A DNA stretch of 37,562 nt. Origin: Ignavibacteriota bacterium (lineage in GTDB: Bacteria > Bacteroidota > Ignavibacteria > Tepidaquicellales > OLB5). Positions 30,814 through 37,562 of this stretch are shown here, piece after piece. Below the pieces are notes generated by a model. That model was not told where the DNA came from. It saw only the letters and a program-made list of their open reading frames with translations, and searched no databases. How positions within the stretch are numbered: position 1 is the stretch's first letter; every line of letters starts with the position of its first letter. Location: assembly GCA_003820375.1 (NCBI GenBank), contig RPQH01000042.1, forward strand, positions 1-37,562. Direction: 5' to 3'. The position numbers were made by a program, and so were the translations under genes.

Positions 30814-31923
30814 ATGTTACAACATACTTCATTATTTTATATACCATTGTATAAACTTGACTTACATAAATTTTTCATTTTAATTATTGCTTCCCTGTTT
30901 TTTATTTGTTTAACCGGATGCACAAAAAATCTCAGGGTAAGCAAAGATGAAACGGAACGCGGACGTATACATGAGACAGTTATCAGCTATATGTCACAGC
31001 CGGGCTTTGCCAATAAAGATTTTACACAGCAGATCACAGGCACCAATGCAAATTTGCAGGTTTATAATGTAGACGAAGGAGACCTGTATTTTTCTATTAA
31101 GAAAAGTGATTTTGACAGCACATCTACAATAAACAGCTTAACTGTTAACCCCGCAAATGTTCAATACGGATTTAAAGGTGAAGACAGAATTATCATAGGG
31201 AAATATTCTTTTAAAGGCAGCGATATGCTTTTTTTCAGGTTTCCAAAAAATGATCTCAGAATTGATACTACAAAAATCATTTCAATTGATTACGGAAAAT
31301 ATAAATACACACTTTCACTTAATGAGCTGGCAGATTTTTCCGATGATAAAACTGTTTACGGAGGGAAATTAGATGCCGCAGCGGGTAAAAATGTTTACAT
31401 GGCTAATCACGGTTCATTAGTAGGTATAAAAGATGAACCAAGTCTCAAACGCTTTGCACAGCAAATTACCGGCAGTGAAACAAACCGCGAAAAAATTGCA
31501 CAAATGCTCCTGGACTTTGTGATTAACAACATTCAATACAATGTTCATGAGGGAATGGGAGTATACGAGGTATTGAAACGGCCAAATGAAGTTTTAATGT
31601 CCGGTAATTCCGATTGCAGCGGCTTAACTATATTATATGCCTCACTTCTTGAACAATACGGCATTGAATACCGGCTGGTTTATATGCAGCACCATATATG
31701 TTTGGGTATTGAAGGCAGCTTCCTAAAAACAAACAACCTCGATTTTGAATACGAAGGTAAAACCTTTTCGGTTGCGGAAACTACAGCCAAAGGATTCAGG
31801 ATAGGAACCACACGGCTTGTTAATGGCTTCAGTACTGACGAGATAATATTTATCCAGAAACCCGGAAAGGATGGCGAAATGATCAGGTTTAAAGAAAGAA
31901 CAAATTTAACGGAAGAAAATTAA
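30814..31923 (+). CDS. Transglutaminase-like lipoprotein
   Basis: 369 residues. A lipoprotein signal with an extended N-terminus ends in CLTGC (lipid Cys36). The middle is a beta-rich region; the C-terminal part is a transglutaminase-like/cysteine-protease fold: LLDFVINNIQYNVHEGMGVYEVLKRPNEVLMSG, then NSDCSGLTILYASLLEQYGI (Cys268, the nucleophile), RLVYMQHHICLGIE (His293 or His294), and a later FEYEGKTFSVAETT stretch where the acid residue would sit. The fold in bacteria cuts or crosslinks peptides at the cell surface. Substrate unknown. It has 243 bases of repeat-bearing DNA before it, so it is probably transcribed alone. Confidence 0.82.
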   Translation: MLQHTSLFYIPLYKLDLHKFFILIIASLFFICLTGCTKNLRVSKDETERGRIHETVISYMSQPGFANKDFTQQITGTNANLQVYNVDEGDLYFSIKKSDFDSTSTINSLTVNPANVQYGFKGEDRIIIGKYSFKGSDMLFFRFPKNDLRIDTTKIISIDYGKYKYTLSLNELADFSDDKTVYGGKLDAAAGKNVYMANHGSLVGIKDEPSLKRFAQQITGSETNREKIAQMLLDFVINNIQYNVHEGMGVYEVLKRPNEVLMSGNSDCSGLTILYASLLEQYGIEYRLVYMQHHICLGIEGSFLKTNNLDFEYEGKTFSVAETTAKGFRIGTTRLVNGFSTDEIIFIQKPGKDGEMIRFKERTNLTEEN

Positions 31924-32124
31924 ACTAATTTCGAATTGCAGATTGCAAATTGTGAATTGATAAACCTGCATGCTCATATGATAATTAAATATTAGAAGCC
32001 CAATTAATTATAGACCTTCCTAATTCCGTCAGTGCTCTCTGCTAAGAATCATTTTTAAAATTCTATTTTACATTCCGGAATTTTTAAGTTATTTTCGTAC
32101 AAAACAAAAACTTAATTTATTAAA

Positions 32125-33774
32125 ATGAAAAAACTTCTTACGTTATTAATTGTAATTTTATCGTTCCAAAATTTATACAGCCAAAAATTTACAGAGAAAA
32201 AAATTGCAGAGTTCCCGGGATTAAAATCATTGGATATTTACAGCTTAAAAGCAGATCCTCTCACCGGTGCCTGTATTTACGGTGATTATGATACAACAAC
32301 AACAAAATATACGGTATATACAAATAAGGGAAAGACCGAGCCGTTCAATTACTTTATGACCTGGCAAACATTATTTGATAAAGATGGCAACAGCTATTAC
32401 ATTGCATACAATAACTTAACCGATACCACGTTCACATATTTTCTCATGAAAAATAATGAAAAGCTGGCAAATTTTGATTATATCAATGAAATGTGGGTTG
32501 AGCGTGACGGTATAATCTATTTTGCTTGCAAGGAAAATAATAAGCATTTAATTGTATCCTATAATATAAAAGACGGCAAACTGACACGCGGCAAGCCGTA
32601 TGATGAAATAATCCCGTGTTATGTAAAACCATCCGTCGGAGGAGAGGGCGAGCCATACGGAGAACTGGCTTTTACTTCTGATGGGAAGATATATTTTATT
32701 GCTGCAGCCGGAAATGAAAAATTTCTTGTCATTGGAGATGTTGAACAGAAACATTATTCTGATATCGACTTATATACATTTACACAGGATAAGTACGGAG
32801 CGTTTGCTTACGTTGCACGTGATGCTGGTAAATTTTATAATGACTCGGGAAATACATTTGTAGTTCATGGTGAAAATGAATATAAGAAGTACAACTATAT
32901 ATACGGACCAATAATTTTTAATTCCGATAATATGCCGGTTTACACTGCAACACCATCTAATGAATCTTCATATAACCAGAAATTAGTTATAGGAAACATT
33001 GAAGGAAAAACTTATGACGGCGGTGTTTATGATTATAAGTTTACCCCATCCGGAAAGCTTGCTTATATTGCTTCCACAATTAAGAATATTGATAAAGGGA
33101 CTTATGAATCCTTTGTTGTGGTAGATGGAAAAGAAGGAAAAAAATATTCAAATATTTATTCATTGTCGTTCCCTTCCGGTGATGAACCGTTATATGCTGC
33201 ATTTAAAAAAAATAATGAATGTTTCATTGTAAATGGAAATAAAACAAATGAATACAGTTACGAAGGAGTAATTGAATTAAGCCCGGCAGCTTCAGGTAAA
33301 ATAATATGCTTAGGTGTTAATTACGGTAATTATGAAAAGAAGATACCAGATAAATATTGGGTCAACATTGGAGATGAAGAGCTTGGACCTTATAATGGCT
33401 TAAGTATGTCGGATTATACTACAGGAGAATATATTCTTACGGATAATTCAGGTAATTACGCATTTATTGCACAAAAAGTGAAAAATATTAATAAGTATAT
33501 TTACCGGTACATAGTTGTCACAAACAAAGATACATACGATGAACATGAGTATATTGAAAGCCTGTATCTTTACAAAGGCAAGCCGGTTTATGTTGCCACT
33601 GATAATTATAACGAAAAGACGGGTAAATCAGAATACACAGTTTATTATGGTGATAAACCTGCCGGAGTCGTTTATGACGGAATTTATGAATTTAAATTTG
33701 ACGCAAACACAGGCACAGCAACTTTTACAACTTCAAAAATAAACAGCTTTTATGTTGTTGAAATGAAGTTCTAA
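32125..33774 (+). CDS. Secreted beta-propeller-like protein
   Basis: 549 residues with a Sec signal peptide (MKKLLTLLIVILSFQNLYS, cleavage near SQK). The body consists of many short repeats of the form GKxYDGxxYxxxFxPxGKxxYxA: for example TYDGGVYDYKFTPSGKLAYIA, YSNIYSLSFPSGDEPLYAA, VVYDGIYEFKFDANTGTATFTT, each about 45-60 residues long. This is a beta-propeller without recognisable active-site residues. Many such proteins are surface or periplasmic scaffolds. A strong hairpin follows the stop. No neighbour gives a hint about a job. Confidence 0.78.
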   Translation: MKKLLTLLIVILSFQNLYSQKFTEKKIAEFPGLKSLDIYSLKADPLTGACIYGDYDTTTTKYTVYTNKGKTEPFNYFMTWQTLFDKDGNSYYIAYNNLTDTTFTYFLMKNNEKLANFDYINEMWVERDGIIYFACKENNKHLIVSYNIKDGKLTRGKPYDEIIPCYVKPSVGGEGEPYGELAFTSDGKIYFIAAAGNEKFLVIGDVEQKHYSDIDLYTFTQDKYGAFAYVARDAGKFYNDSGNTFVVHGENEYKKYNYIYGPIIFNSDNMPVYTATPSNESSYNQKLVIGNIEGKTYDGGVYDYKFTPSGKLAYIASTIKNIDKGTYESFVVVDGKEGKKYSNIYSLSFPSGDEPLYAAFKKNNECFIVNGNKTNEYSYEGVIELSPAASGKIICLGVNYGNYEKKIPDKYWVNIGDEELGPYNGLSMSDYTTGEYILTDNSGNYAFIAQKVKNINKYIYRYIVVTNKDTYDEHEYIESLYLYKGKPVYVATDNYNEKTGKSEYTVYYGDKPAGVVYDGIYEFKFDANTGTATFTTSKINSFYVVEMKF

Positions 33775-33784
33775 ATTTTTTATA

Positions 33785-33818
33785 AAGCCGCTAAAGCAGA
33801 ATTTTGCTTTAGCGGCTT
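33785..33818. terminator. Strong hairpin terminator between two convergent genes
   Basis: AAGCCGCTAAAGCA (33785-33798) pairs perfectly with TGCTTTAGCGGCTT (33805-33818), 14 bp with a 6-base loop. Plus-strand side: after the propeller gene with CATTGTTTT following. Minus-strand side: TATAAAAAAT follows for pgeF, so it may work in both directions. Confidence 0.75.
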
Positions 33819-33875
33819 CATTGTTTTCCAGCAAGCAACATGTAACCTTTAACCTTCAACTTATAACCACAATTC

Positions 33876-34625
33876 TTAATTGCCCTTCATCCCTATCACA
33901 CTGAACATTCTTCCTGAGCTTTCCCTGTCCCTTCTGTATGAGTGCAGGTAATCCTCTTCGCAATAAGTACAAAGCCCGGAAAATTCAATGTTCGATATGC
34001 TTACGCCGAGTGAAGCAAGCTGGTCAAGTATATTTGACTTAAGGTCAATGTAATATTTGCCCAATGAAGGGTATACATATTTATCTTCAAACATTTCAGC
34101 AACTTCTTTGCCAACTTCAAATTTATCTTTACTTATACCGGGTCCAATAAATACAACTAAGTTTTCTGCCCTGGAACCAAGTTCATTAGTCATTATTGCA
34201 ATAGCATTGGTTAATATCTTCTTTTGTGTGCCGCGCCATCCCGAGTGAATTGCCGACACAATTTTGTTTACCTTATCGTACACAAGCACAGGATAGCAAT
34301 CTGCCGTACTTATAATCAGGTAAACATCTTTTTTACTTGTTATCAGTGCATCAAAATCCTTATAGTAACCCGGTACATCAACTATTCTCACATTTGCTGA
34401 ATGCACCTGCTGGGGAATTGCAAGCCGGCTGTTTTCAATTCCCAGTGAATTAAAAAACTTATCTCTGTTTTGTTTTACAGTACCTTCATCATCACCAACT
34501 CTGTAGCTCAGGTTATTAAAGAATGGCGGGTTTTCACATCCTCCCAGCATAGTGCTCATAGCATGAACAATCTCCGGGAAAGACGACAGCAGCTTTGAAC
34601 GTATTATTGTTTCTTTTTCTTCCAT
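33876..34625 (-). CDS. pgeF: Peptidoglycan editing factor PgeF (YfiH/LACC1 family)
   Basis: 249 residues from ATG 34625. The family motifs are present: AIPQQVHSANV (His75), STADCYPVLV (Cys110), SAIHSGWRGTQKKIL (His127), IGPGISKDKFEVG and HSYRRDRESSGRMFSVIG near the end. His75, Cys110 and His127 form the metal/active site. The protein is a multi-substrate nucleoside-processing or cell-wall editing enzyme in bacteria (for E. coli YfiH, removal of wrongly added amino acids in peptidoglycan precursors). A longer frame to 34811 exists only because a 9 bp repeat keeps the frame open; it is not protein-like (repeated Tyr-Glu-Pro) and I rejected it. Stand-alone, convergent to the propeller gene. Confidence 0.93.
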   Translation of the reverse strand: MEEKETIIRSKLLSSFPEIVHAMSTMLGGCENPPFFNNLSYRVGDDEGTVKQNRDKFFNSLGIENSRLAIPQQVHSANVRIVDVPGYYKDFDALITSKKDVYLIISTADCYPVLVYDKVNKIVSAIHSGWRGTQKKILTNAIAIMTNELGSRAENLVVFIGPGISKDKFEVGKEVAEMFEDKYVYPSLGKYYIDLKSNILDQLASLGVSISNIEFSGLCTYCEEDYLHSYRRDRESSGRMFSVIGMKGN

Positions 34626-34681
34626 ATCCTTCAAAAATACAAATAGCAGAGAACAAATAACAGAGAGGATGAGGTTTGTAA

Positions 34682-34770
34682 GGTTCAAAGGTTCATAAGG
34701 TTCATAAGGTTCATAAGGTTCATAAGGTTCATAAGGTTCATAAGGTTCATAAGGTTCATAAGGTTCAAAG
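34682..34770. repeat. 9 bp tandem repeat, eight perfect units
   Basis: GGTTCATAA is repeated eight times without change (34690-34761), with imperfect units on both sides (GGTTCAAA at 34682-34689, GGTTCAAAG at 34762-34770). It lies upstream of pgeF on the minus strand, about 57 bases from the start. The copy number may change by slipped pairing. Confidence 0.95.
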
Positions 34771-34784
34771 GGTCGGCAACCAAC

Positions 34785-34826
34785 TTGCAACCTGCAACTT
34801 GCAACCTGCAACCTGCAACCTGTAAC
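34785..34826. repeat. 7 bp tandem repeat, six units
   Basis: Six consecutive 7-base units of the type YTGCAAC (TTGCAAC, CTGCAAC, TTGCAAC, CTGCAAC, CTGCAAC, CTGTAAC). Only 14 bases separate it from the 9 bp repeat. A similar but looser series (GTAACCTTTAACCTTCAACTT) lies on the far side of pgeF near 33841-33862. Both repeats fill most of the 288-base gap between pgeF and the next gene. Confidence 0.9.
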
Positions 34827-34913
34827 CAGTTTTTTTTTCCTTGTAAACGCTCAAATTATATGCTATTTTTAATATGCAGAATATTACTGCATAACATTAT
34901 GGAGACCAATGCC

Positions 34914-35342
34914 ATGGATTTAAATGAATTACTATCAAAATGTTCCGACACTATTTTAACCGAATCACTTGAACTAATGTCACGCGCAAATCTTAAACAT
35001 TACGAATACGGCGGTGCAGAGCAAACACGCAAAAAGATATCCAAACTTCTCGAGCTGACACATCAGAGCGTAGAAGAAAAGAACTTAATCCCGATGATAA
35101 ATTACATAGAAAAGATGGCTAAACAACGTTTCCTCTCCGGGTTCGAACTGCAGGAGGTTCAGACTGCTTTCAATGTACTGGAAGAATGTATCTGGAAGCA
35201 GATATTAAGAGCTATACCTCCATCCGGTCAGGGAGATGCATTAGCATTAATAAGTTCAGTGCTTGGAAGCGGTAAAGATACACTTGCCCGCACTTATGTT
35301 TCATTAGCGAGTGAAAAGCCGGCTGAAATGCTGGAAAATTAA
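34914..35342 (+). CDS. RsbRD_N-like single-domain protein
   Basis: 142 residues from ATG 34914, chosen because GGAG lies 9 bases upstream; ATG 34899 and a longer frame from 34785 also exist, but the long one begins in the 7 bp repeat. The protein is all-helical. Its middle, MINYIEKMAKQRFLSGFELQEVQTAFNVLEECIWKQI, resembles the N-terminal domain of RsbRD-type RsbT co-antagonists (PF14361), a globin-like sensor domain. Usually this domain is fused to a STAS domain or a kinase; here it is alone. So it may be a stand-alone sensor or adaptor. A strong terminator follows. Confidence 0.65.
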   Translation: MDLNELLSKCSDTILTESLELMSRANLKHYEYGGAEQTRKKISKLLELTHQSVEEKNLIPMINYIEKMAKQRFLSGFELQEVQTAFNVLEECIWKQILRAIPPSGQGDALALISSVLGSGKDTLARTYVSLASEKPAEMLEN

Positions 35343-35364
35343 GATAGTGTAATTAATTGAAATG

Positions 35365-35396
35365 AAAATCCCGCTTTTTTAAAGCGGGATTTTTTG
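35365..35396 (+). terminator. Intrinsic terminator
   Basis: AAAATCCCGCTTT (35365-35377) pairs perfectly with AAAGCGGGATTTT (35381-35393), loop TTT, followed by T residues to 35395. 22 bases past the stop of the RsbRD_N-like gene. The rest of the gap up to 35648 is AT-rich with no repeat or ORF that I could support. Confidence 0.85.
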
Positions 35397-35648
35397 TTAT
35401 TAACACAAGAATGATAAGCCCGTAAATATATTTCAACAGCATTATCATTCAAATGAATTAGCTAACCGGTAAAAATTATTTAATTATATAAAAGATGATA
35501 TCATTAAAGTAAGCTCATTTTTTATAACGAATAATTAATTCAAAATATATAAATTGCTGTAAAATCATTAGTATATAAAAGCTGGTTATTACCTTTTGAG
35601 AAGATTATAACTTTTTGAAATTAATGGAACAATTAGAAAGTTAATACT

Positions 35649-36944
35649 TTGAAAACTTCTAAAATTTTATTCATTACAACAATTCTTTTTTGTTTTATAT
35701 CATCTTCCTTCAGCCAATCTGCAATTGATTATTTTAACAAAGGCGAGAAATATTTTAAGGAAAAAGATTACAACAATGCAATAATATATTATAATAAAGC
35801 AAACGAGATATGTCCAAAATGCACGAATGTATTTTTTGCACGTGCCGATGCATATATACAGACAAGACAATATGAAAAAGCACTTAAAGATTATAACACG
35901 ATATTGGATATAGAGCCGGGCAATCAACTGGTGTATTACGGACGTGGGCTTGTTCATTACAAACTACAGAAATTTGAAAATGCCGTTGAGGACATGACAA
36001 AGGAAATTAATTATAATCCCAAAGATATTGACGCTTATATTTACCGTGCAATTTCATATCACTATCTTAATGAGCCGGATAAATCCATGGCTGATTACGA
36101 TAAAATAATTGAGATGGACCCGAAAGAAGCAAGCGCATATTATAACCGCGGAACAATTTATTATGAAACCGGGAAATATGATAAAGCTATGAATGATATG
36201 GAAAAAGCAATTGAGCTGGCACCGGATTATACACAGGCATATGACTACGAAGGTCTGATATATAATGCTTTAAATAAATACGATGAAGCGATTGCTGCAT
36301 TTAATAAAGCTATATTAATCAGTCCCGATTACCCTGTACTATATCACGACCGTGCCGGTTCATATCATAACTTAGGCCAATTTGATAAAGCTCTCAAAGA
36401 TTACGCCAAAGCACTAGAGCTTAATCCCGAAGGAGAAGAAATATATTACCACCGTGGTATTACATATGAAGCAATAGATAATCTTGATAACGCTTTAGCG
36501 GATTATAATAAGGCAATTGAGCTTGACCCGGAATATGCTGAAGCTTATTTCAGCAGGGGCATCATTTATTACAGAACGCAAAAATACGAAAAAGCTATAA
36601 CAGAATTTAATAAATCAATAGAGCTTAAACCGGATGATTTAAATACACTCAACTTCAGGGCAATGGCTTATTTTTACTGGCAAAAATATGATGATGCAAT
36701 AAAACATTTTTTGAAAAATCTTGAAAGAGCCAAAGATAATGTGAGAACATACCTCGGGCTTGCAATGTCATACAGTGAAAAAAATGATATAGAAAATGCA
36801 AAAGTATATTTCGCTGAAGCTGTTAAGCTTGAGCCCCTTTTTGCAAAAGGCATGGATGGCTTAAATGAGTTTGACCCGGATTCAAAAGCATACAGCCCGA
36901 AATTCAGAGAGATGTTCGGGAAGATGATGGAAAAAATAAAATGA
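35649..36944 (+). CDS. Secreted tetratricopeptide repeat protein
   Basis: 431 residues. Start TTG 35649 gives a proper signal peptide (LKTSKILFITTILFCFISSSFS, cleavage near SQ/SA); no ATG lies before it in frame. The body is almost wholly TPR repeats of 34 residues (about eleven to twelve), with the usual pattern such as AYYNRGTIYYETGKYDKAMNDMEKAIELAPD and EIYYHRGITYEAIDNLDNALADYNKAIELDP. TPR arrays bind other proteins; in the periplasm they often serve as scaffolds. Partners unknown. The final segment (LEPLFAKGMDGLNEFDPDSKAYSPKFREMFGKMMEKIK) ends with a basic helix. It stands alone between AT-rich regions. Confidence 0.9.
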   Translation: MKTSKILFITTILFCFISSSFSQSAIDYFNKGEKYFKEKDYNNAIIYYNKANEICPKCTNVFFARADAYIQTRQYEKALKDYNTILDIEPGNQLVYYGRGLVHYKLQKFENAVEDMTKEINYNPKDIDAYIYRAISYHYLNEPDKSMADYDKIIEMDPKEASAYYNRGTIYYETGKYDKAMNDMEKAIELAPDYTQAYDYEGLIYNALNKYDEAIAAFNKAILISPDYPVLYHDRAGSYHNLGQFDKALKDYAKALELNPEGEEIYYHRGITYEAIDNLDNALADYNKAIELDPEYAEAYFSRGIIYYRTQKYEKAITEFNKSIELKPDDLNTLNFRAMAYFYWQKYDDAIKHFLKNLERAKDNVRTYLGLAMSYSEKNDIENAKVYFAEAVKLEPLFAKGMDGLNEFDPDSKAYSPKFREMFGKMMEKIK

Positions 36945-37005
36945 TATATCGCATGACATAAATAAAATTATATTATTACTTAATAAGTGATGTTACGCAA
37001 AGAAT

Positions 37006-37197
37006 GAAAATCCCGAAGGGATGATATTATGGTAGCAATACATCTGCTGCATGAAGGAAAATCCCGAAGGGATGACATTATCGGTTTTTTAAAAAATATC
37101 AATAGTTAATCTCAATCATTAATAATATCATCCCTTCGGGATTCTATTTCCGGGTGAAAAATTCATTCTACCATAATATCATCCCTTCGGGATTTCT
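37006..37197. repeat. Four copies of the AATCCCGAAGGGAT palindrome, two in each direction
   Basis: Units at 37006-37034 and 37056-37085 read AAAATCCCGAAGGGATGA then YATTAT. Units at 37121-37149 and 37171-37197 read the reverse complement (ATAATATCATCCCTTCGGGA then TT). They are spaced about 50-65 bases and form a head-to-head pair of pairs. The same family is at 1923-2001. Confidence 0.9.
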
Positions 37198-37202
37198 TCT
37201 TT

Positions 37203-37393
37203 TTGCGTAAGGTGTATTAGTTAGTTTATAATATCACACATTAAGCTTACTAAGTCTTTGGATTATTCGTTTATTAACTAACATACCTATTTAAATAATT
37301 TATTATAAAAATAAAAATCATTCTAATAATAAGACTTAGCAAGAATATCCGCGCGAAATTGCGTAAGGTGAATTAGTAATTCACCTTACGCAA
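37203..37393. repeat. 191 bp MITE-like element with inverted ends
   Basis: The left end TTGCGTAAGGTGTATTA (37203 onward) matches the reverse complement of the right end (to 37393) with one change in the first 17 bases. The right end itself is a perfect 35 bp palindrome (37359-37393, arm TTGCGTAAGGTGAATTA, centre G37376). Inside, CTTACTAAGTCTT (37246-37258) pairs with AAGACTTAGCAAG (37331-37343) with one mismatch. No ORF is contained. Confidence 0.8.
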
Positions 37394-37458
37394 ATCATAA
37401 ATCAATTTGTTACGAAAAAAATATACAGGTAATTTCAGATCCTGTCCTCACCCCCCGA

Positions 37459-37492
37459 CCCCCTCTCCTATGATAGGTGTTAGGAGAGGGGG
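37459..37492. repeat. C-rich/G-rich inverted repeat
   Basis: CCCCCTCTCCTA (37459-37470) pairs perfectly with TAGGAGAGGGGG (37481-37492), 10-base loop. A further CCCCCTCTCCTTT copy lies at 37547-37560, at the right edge. The high C content is out of character for this AT-rich window. Together with the repeats before it, the 618 bases from 36945 to 37562 hold only repeats and no ORF. Confidence 0.85.
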
Positions 37493-37562
37493 AGTTCCTT
37501 TTACTTTTAAGATTTTATTATTACTCAAGTTCTATATTTTTATGTCTCCCCCTCTCCTTTCA

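Noticed and set aside
34626..34811. N-terminal extension of pgeF with repeated Tyr-Glu-Pro
   Set aside because: The frame stays open only because the repeat unit is 9 bases; the family starts at ATG 34625 or close to it.
34682..34826. CRISPR array
   Set aside because: Repeat units are 7 and 9 bases with no spacers; no cas gene is in the window.
34785..34913. Longer start of the RsbRD_N-like gene
   Set aside because: It begins inside the 7 bp repeat and gives a Cys/Gln-rich nonsense stretch; ATG 34914 has a proper ribosome site.
1..37562. tRNA, rRNA or riboswitch
   Set aside because: No cloverleaf, rRNA-like block or known riboswitch core was recognised by eye; a covariance-model search would be needed to exclude small RNAs.

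Overview
The window looks like a piece of an AT-rich Bacteroidota/Ignavibacteria-type genome. I favour Ignavibacteria or a near relative, moderately sure. The pointers are Sec-exported lipoproteins, a clade II (Sec-type) nitrous oxide reductase cluster, two TAnnTTTG promoter boxes, and many short palindromic and microsatellite repeats between genes. I saw no rRNA, tRNA, CRISPR array or transposase gene.

Left part (1-13911, all minus strand). A secreted repeat protein runs off the left edge. It is followed by a TPMT-type methyltransferase, a small secreted protein and a class I fumarase. Next comes a complete nitrous oxide respiration locus, transcribed from high to low coordinates: Crp/Fnr regulator, then (after a 300 bp promoter region) ric (di-iron repair protein), lipoprotein cytochrome c, nosZ, a NosB-like membrane protein, nosL, nosD, nosF, nosY. 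After a 404 bp nested palindromic element comes a cytochrome P460-like protein. A perfect TTGAC-N4-GTCAA operator sits upstream of ric, 41.5 bp from the start site predicted by a TAATTTTG -7 box, which is textbook activation geometry for a Dnr/Nnr-type regulator. NosD carries a palindromic repeat inserted in frame in its signal-peptide region.

Middle part (14205-29227, mainly plus strand). This is a dense, mostly overlapping gene cluster: a nucleotidyltransferase, three B12-binding-type radical SAM proteins, two further radical SAM proteins with C-terminal cysteines (SPASM-like), two methyltransferases, a GT87-like multi-membrane glycosyltransferase with a beta-propeller-like tail, a GT9 (heptosyltransferase-type) enzyme and a MOP/Wzx flippase. 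Two of the B12/radical SAM proteins are clear paralogues, separated by a block of three unrelated-looking genes (a lipoprotein, an MGMT-like protein and a secreted protein). I cannot match the whole set to a named pathway. It reads as a synthesis and export system for a heavily modified lipid- or polyprenyl-linked glycan, and it is the best candidate here for an undescribed system.

Right part (29311-37562). Mostly stand-alone genes: a membrane metallophosphoesterase, a transglutaminase-like lipoprotein, a secreted propeller-like protein, pgeF (minus strand), an RsbRD_N-like single-domain protein and a secreted TPR protein. Between and after them lie a 9 bp tandem repeat, a 7 bp repeat, an 18 bp repeat, four copies of an AATCCCGAAGGGAT palindrome (also found near 1.9 kb), and a 191 bp MITE-like element ending in a 35 bp palindrome.
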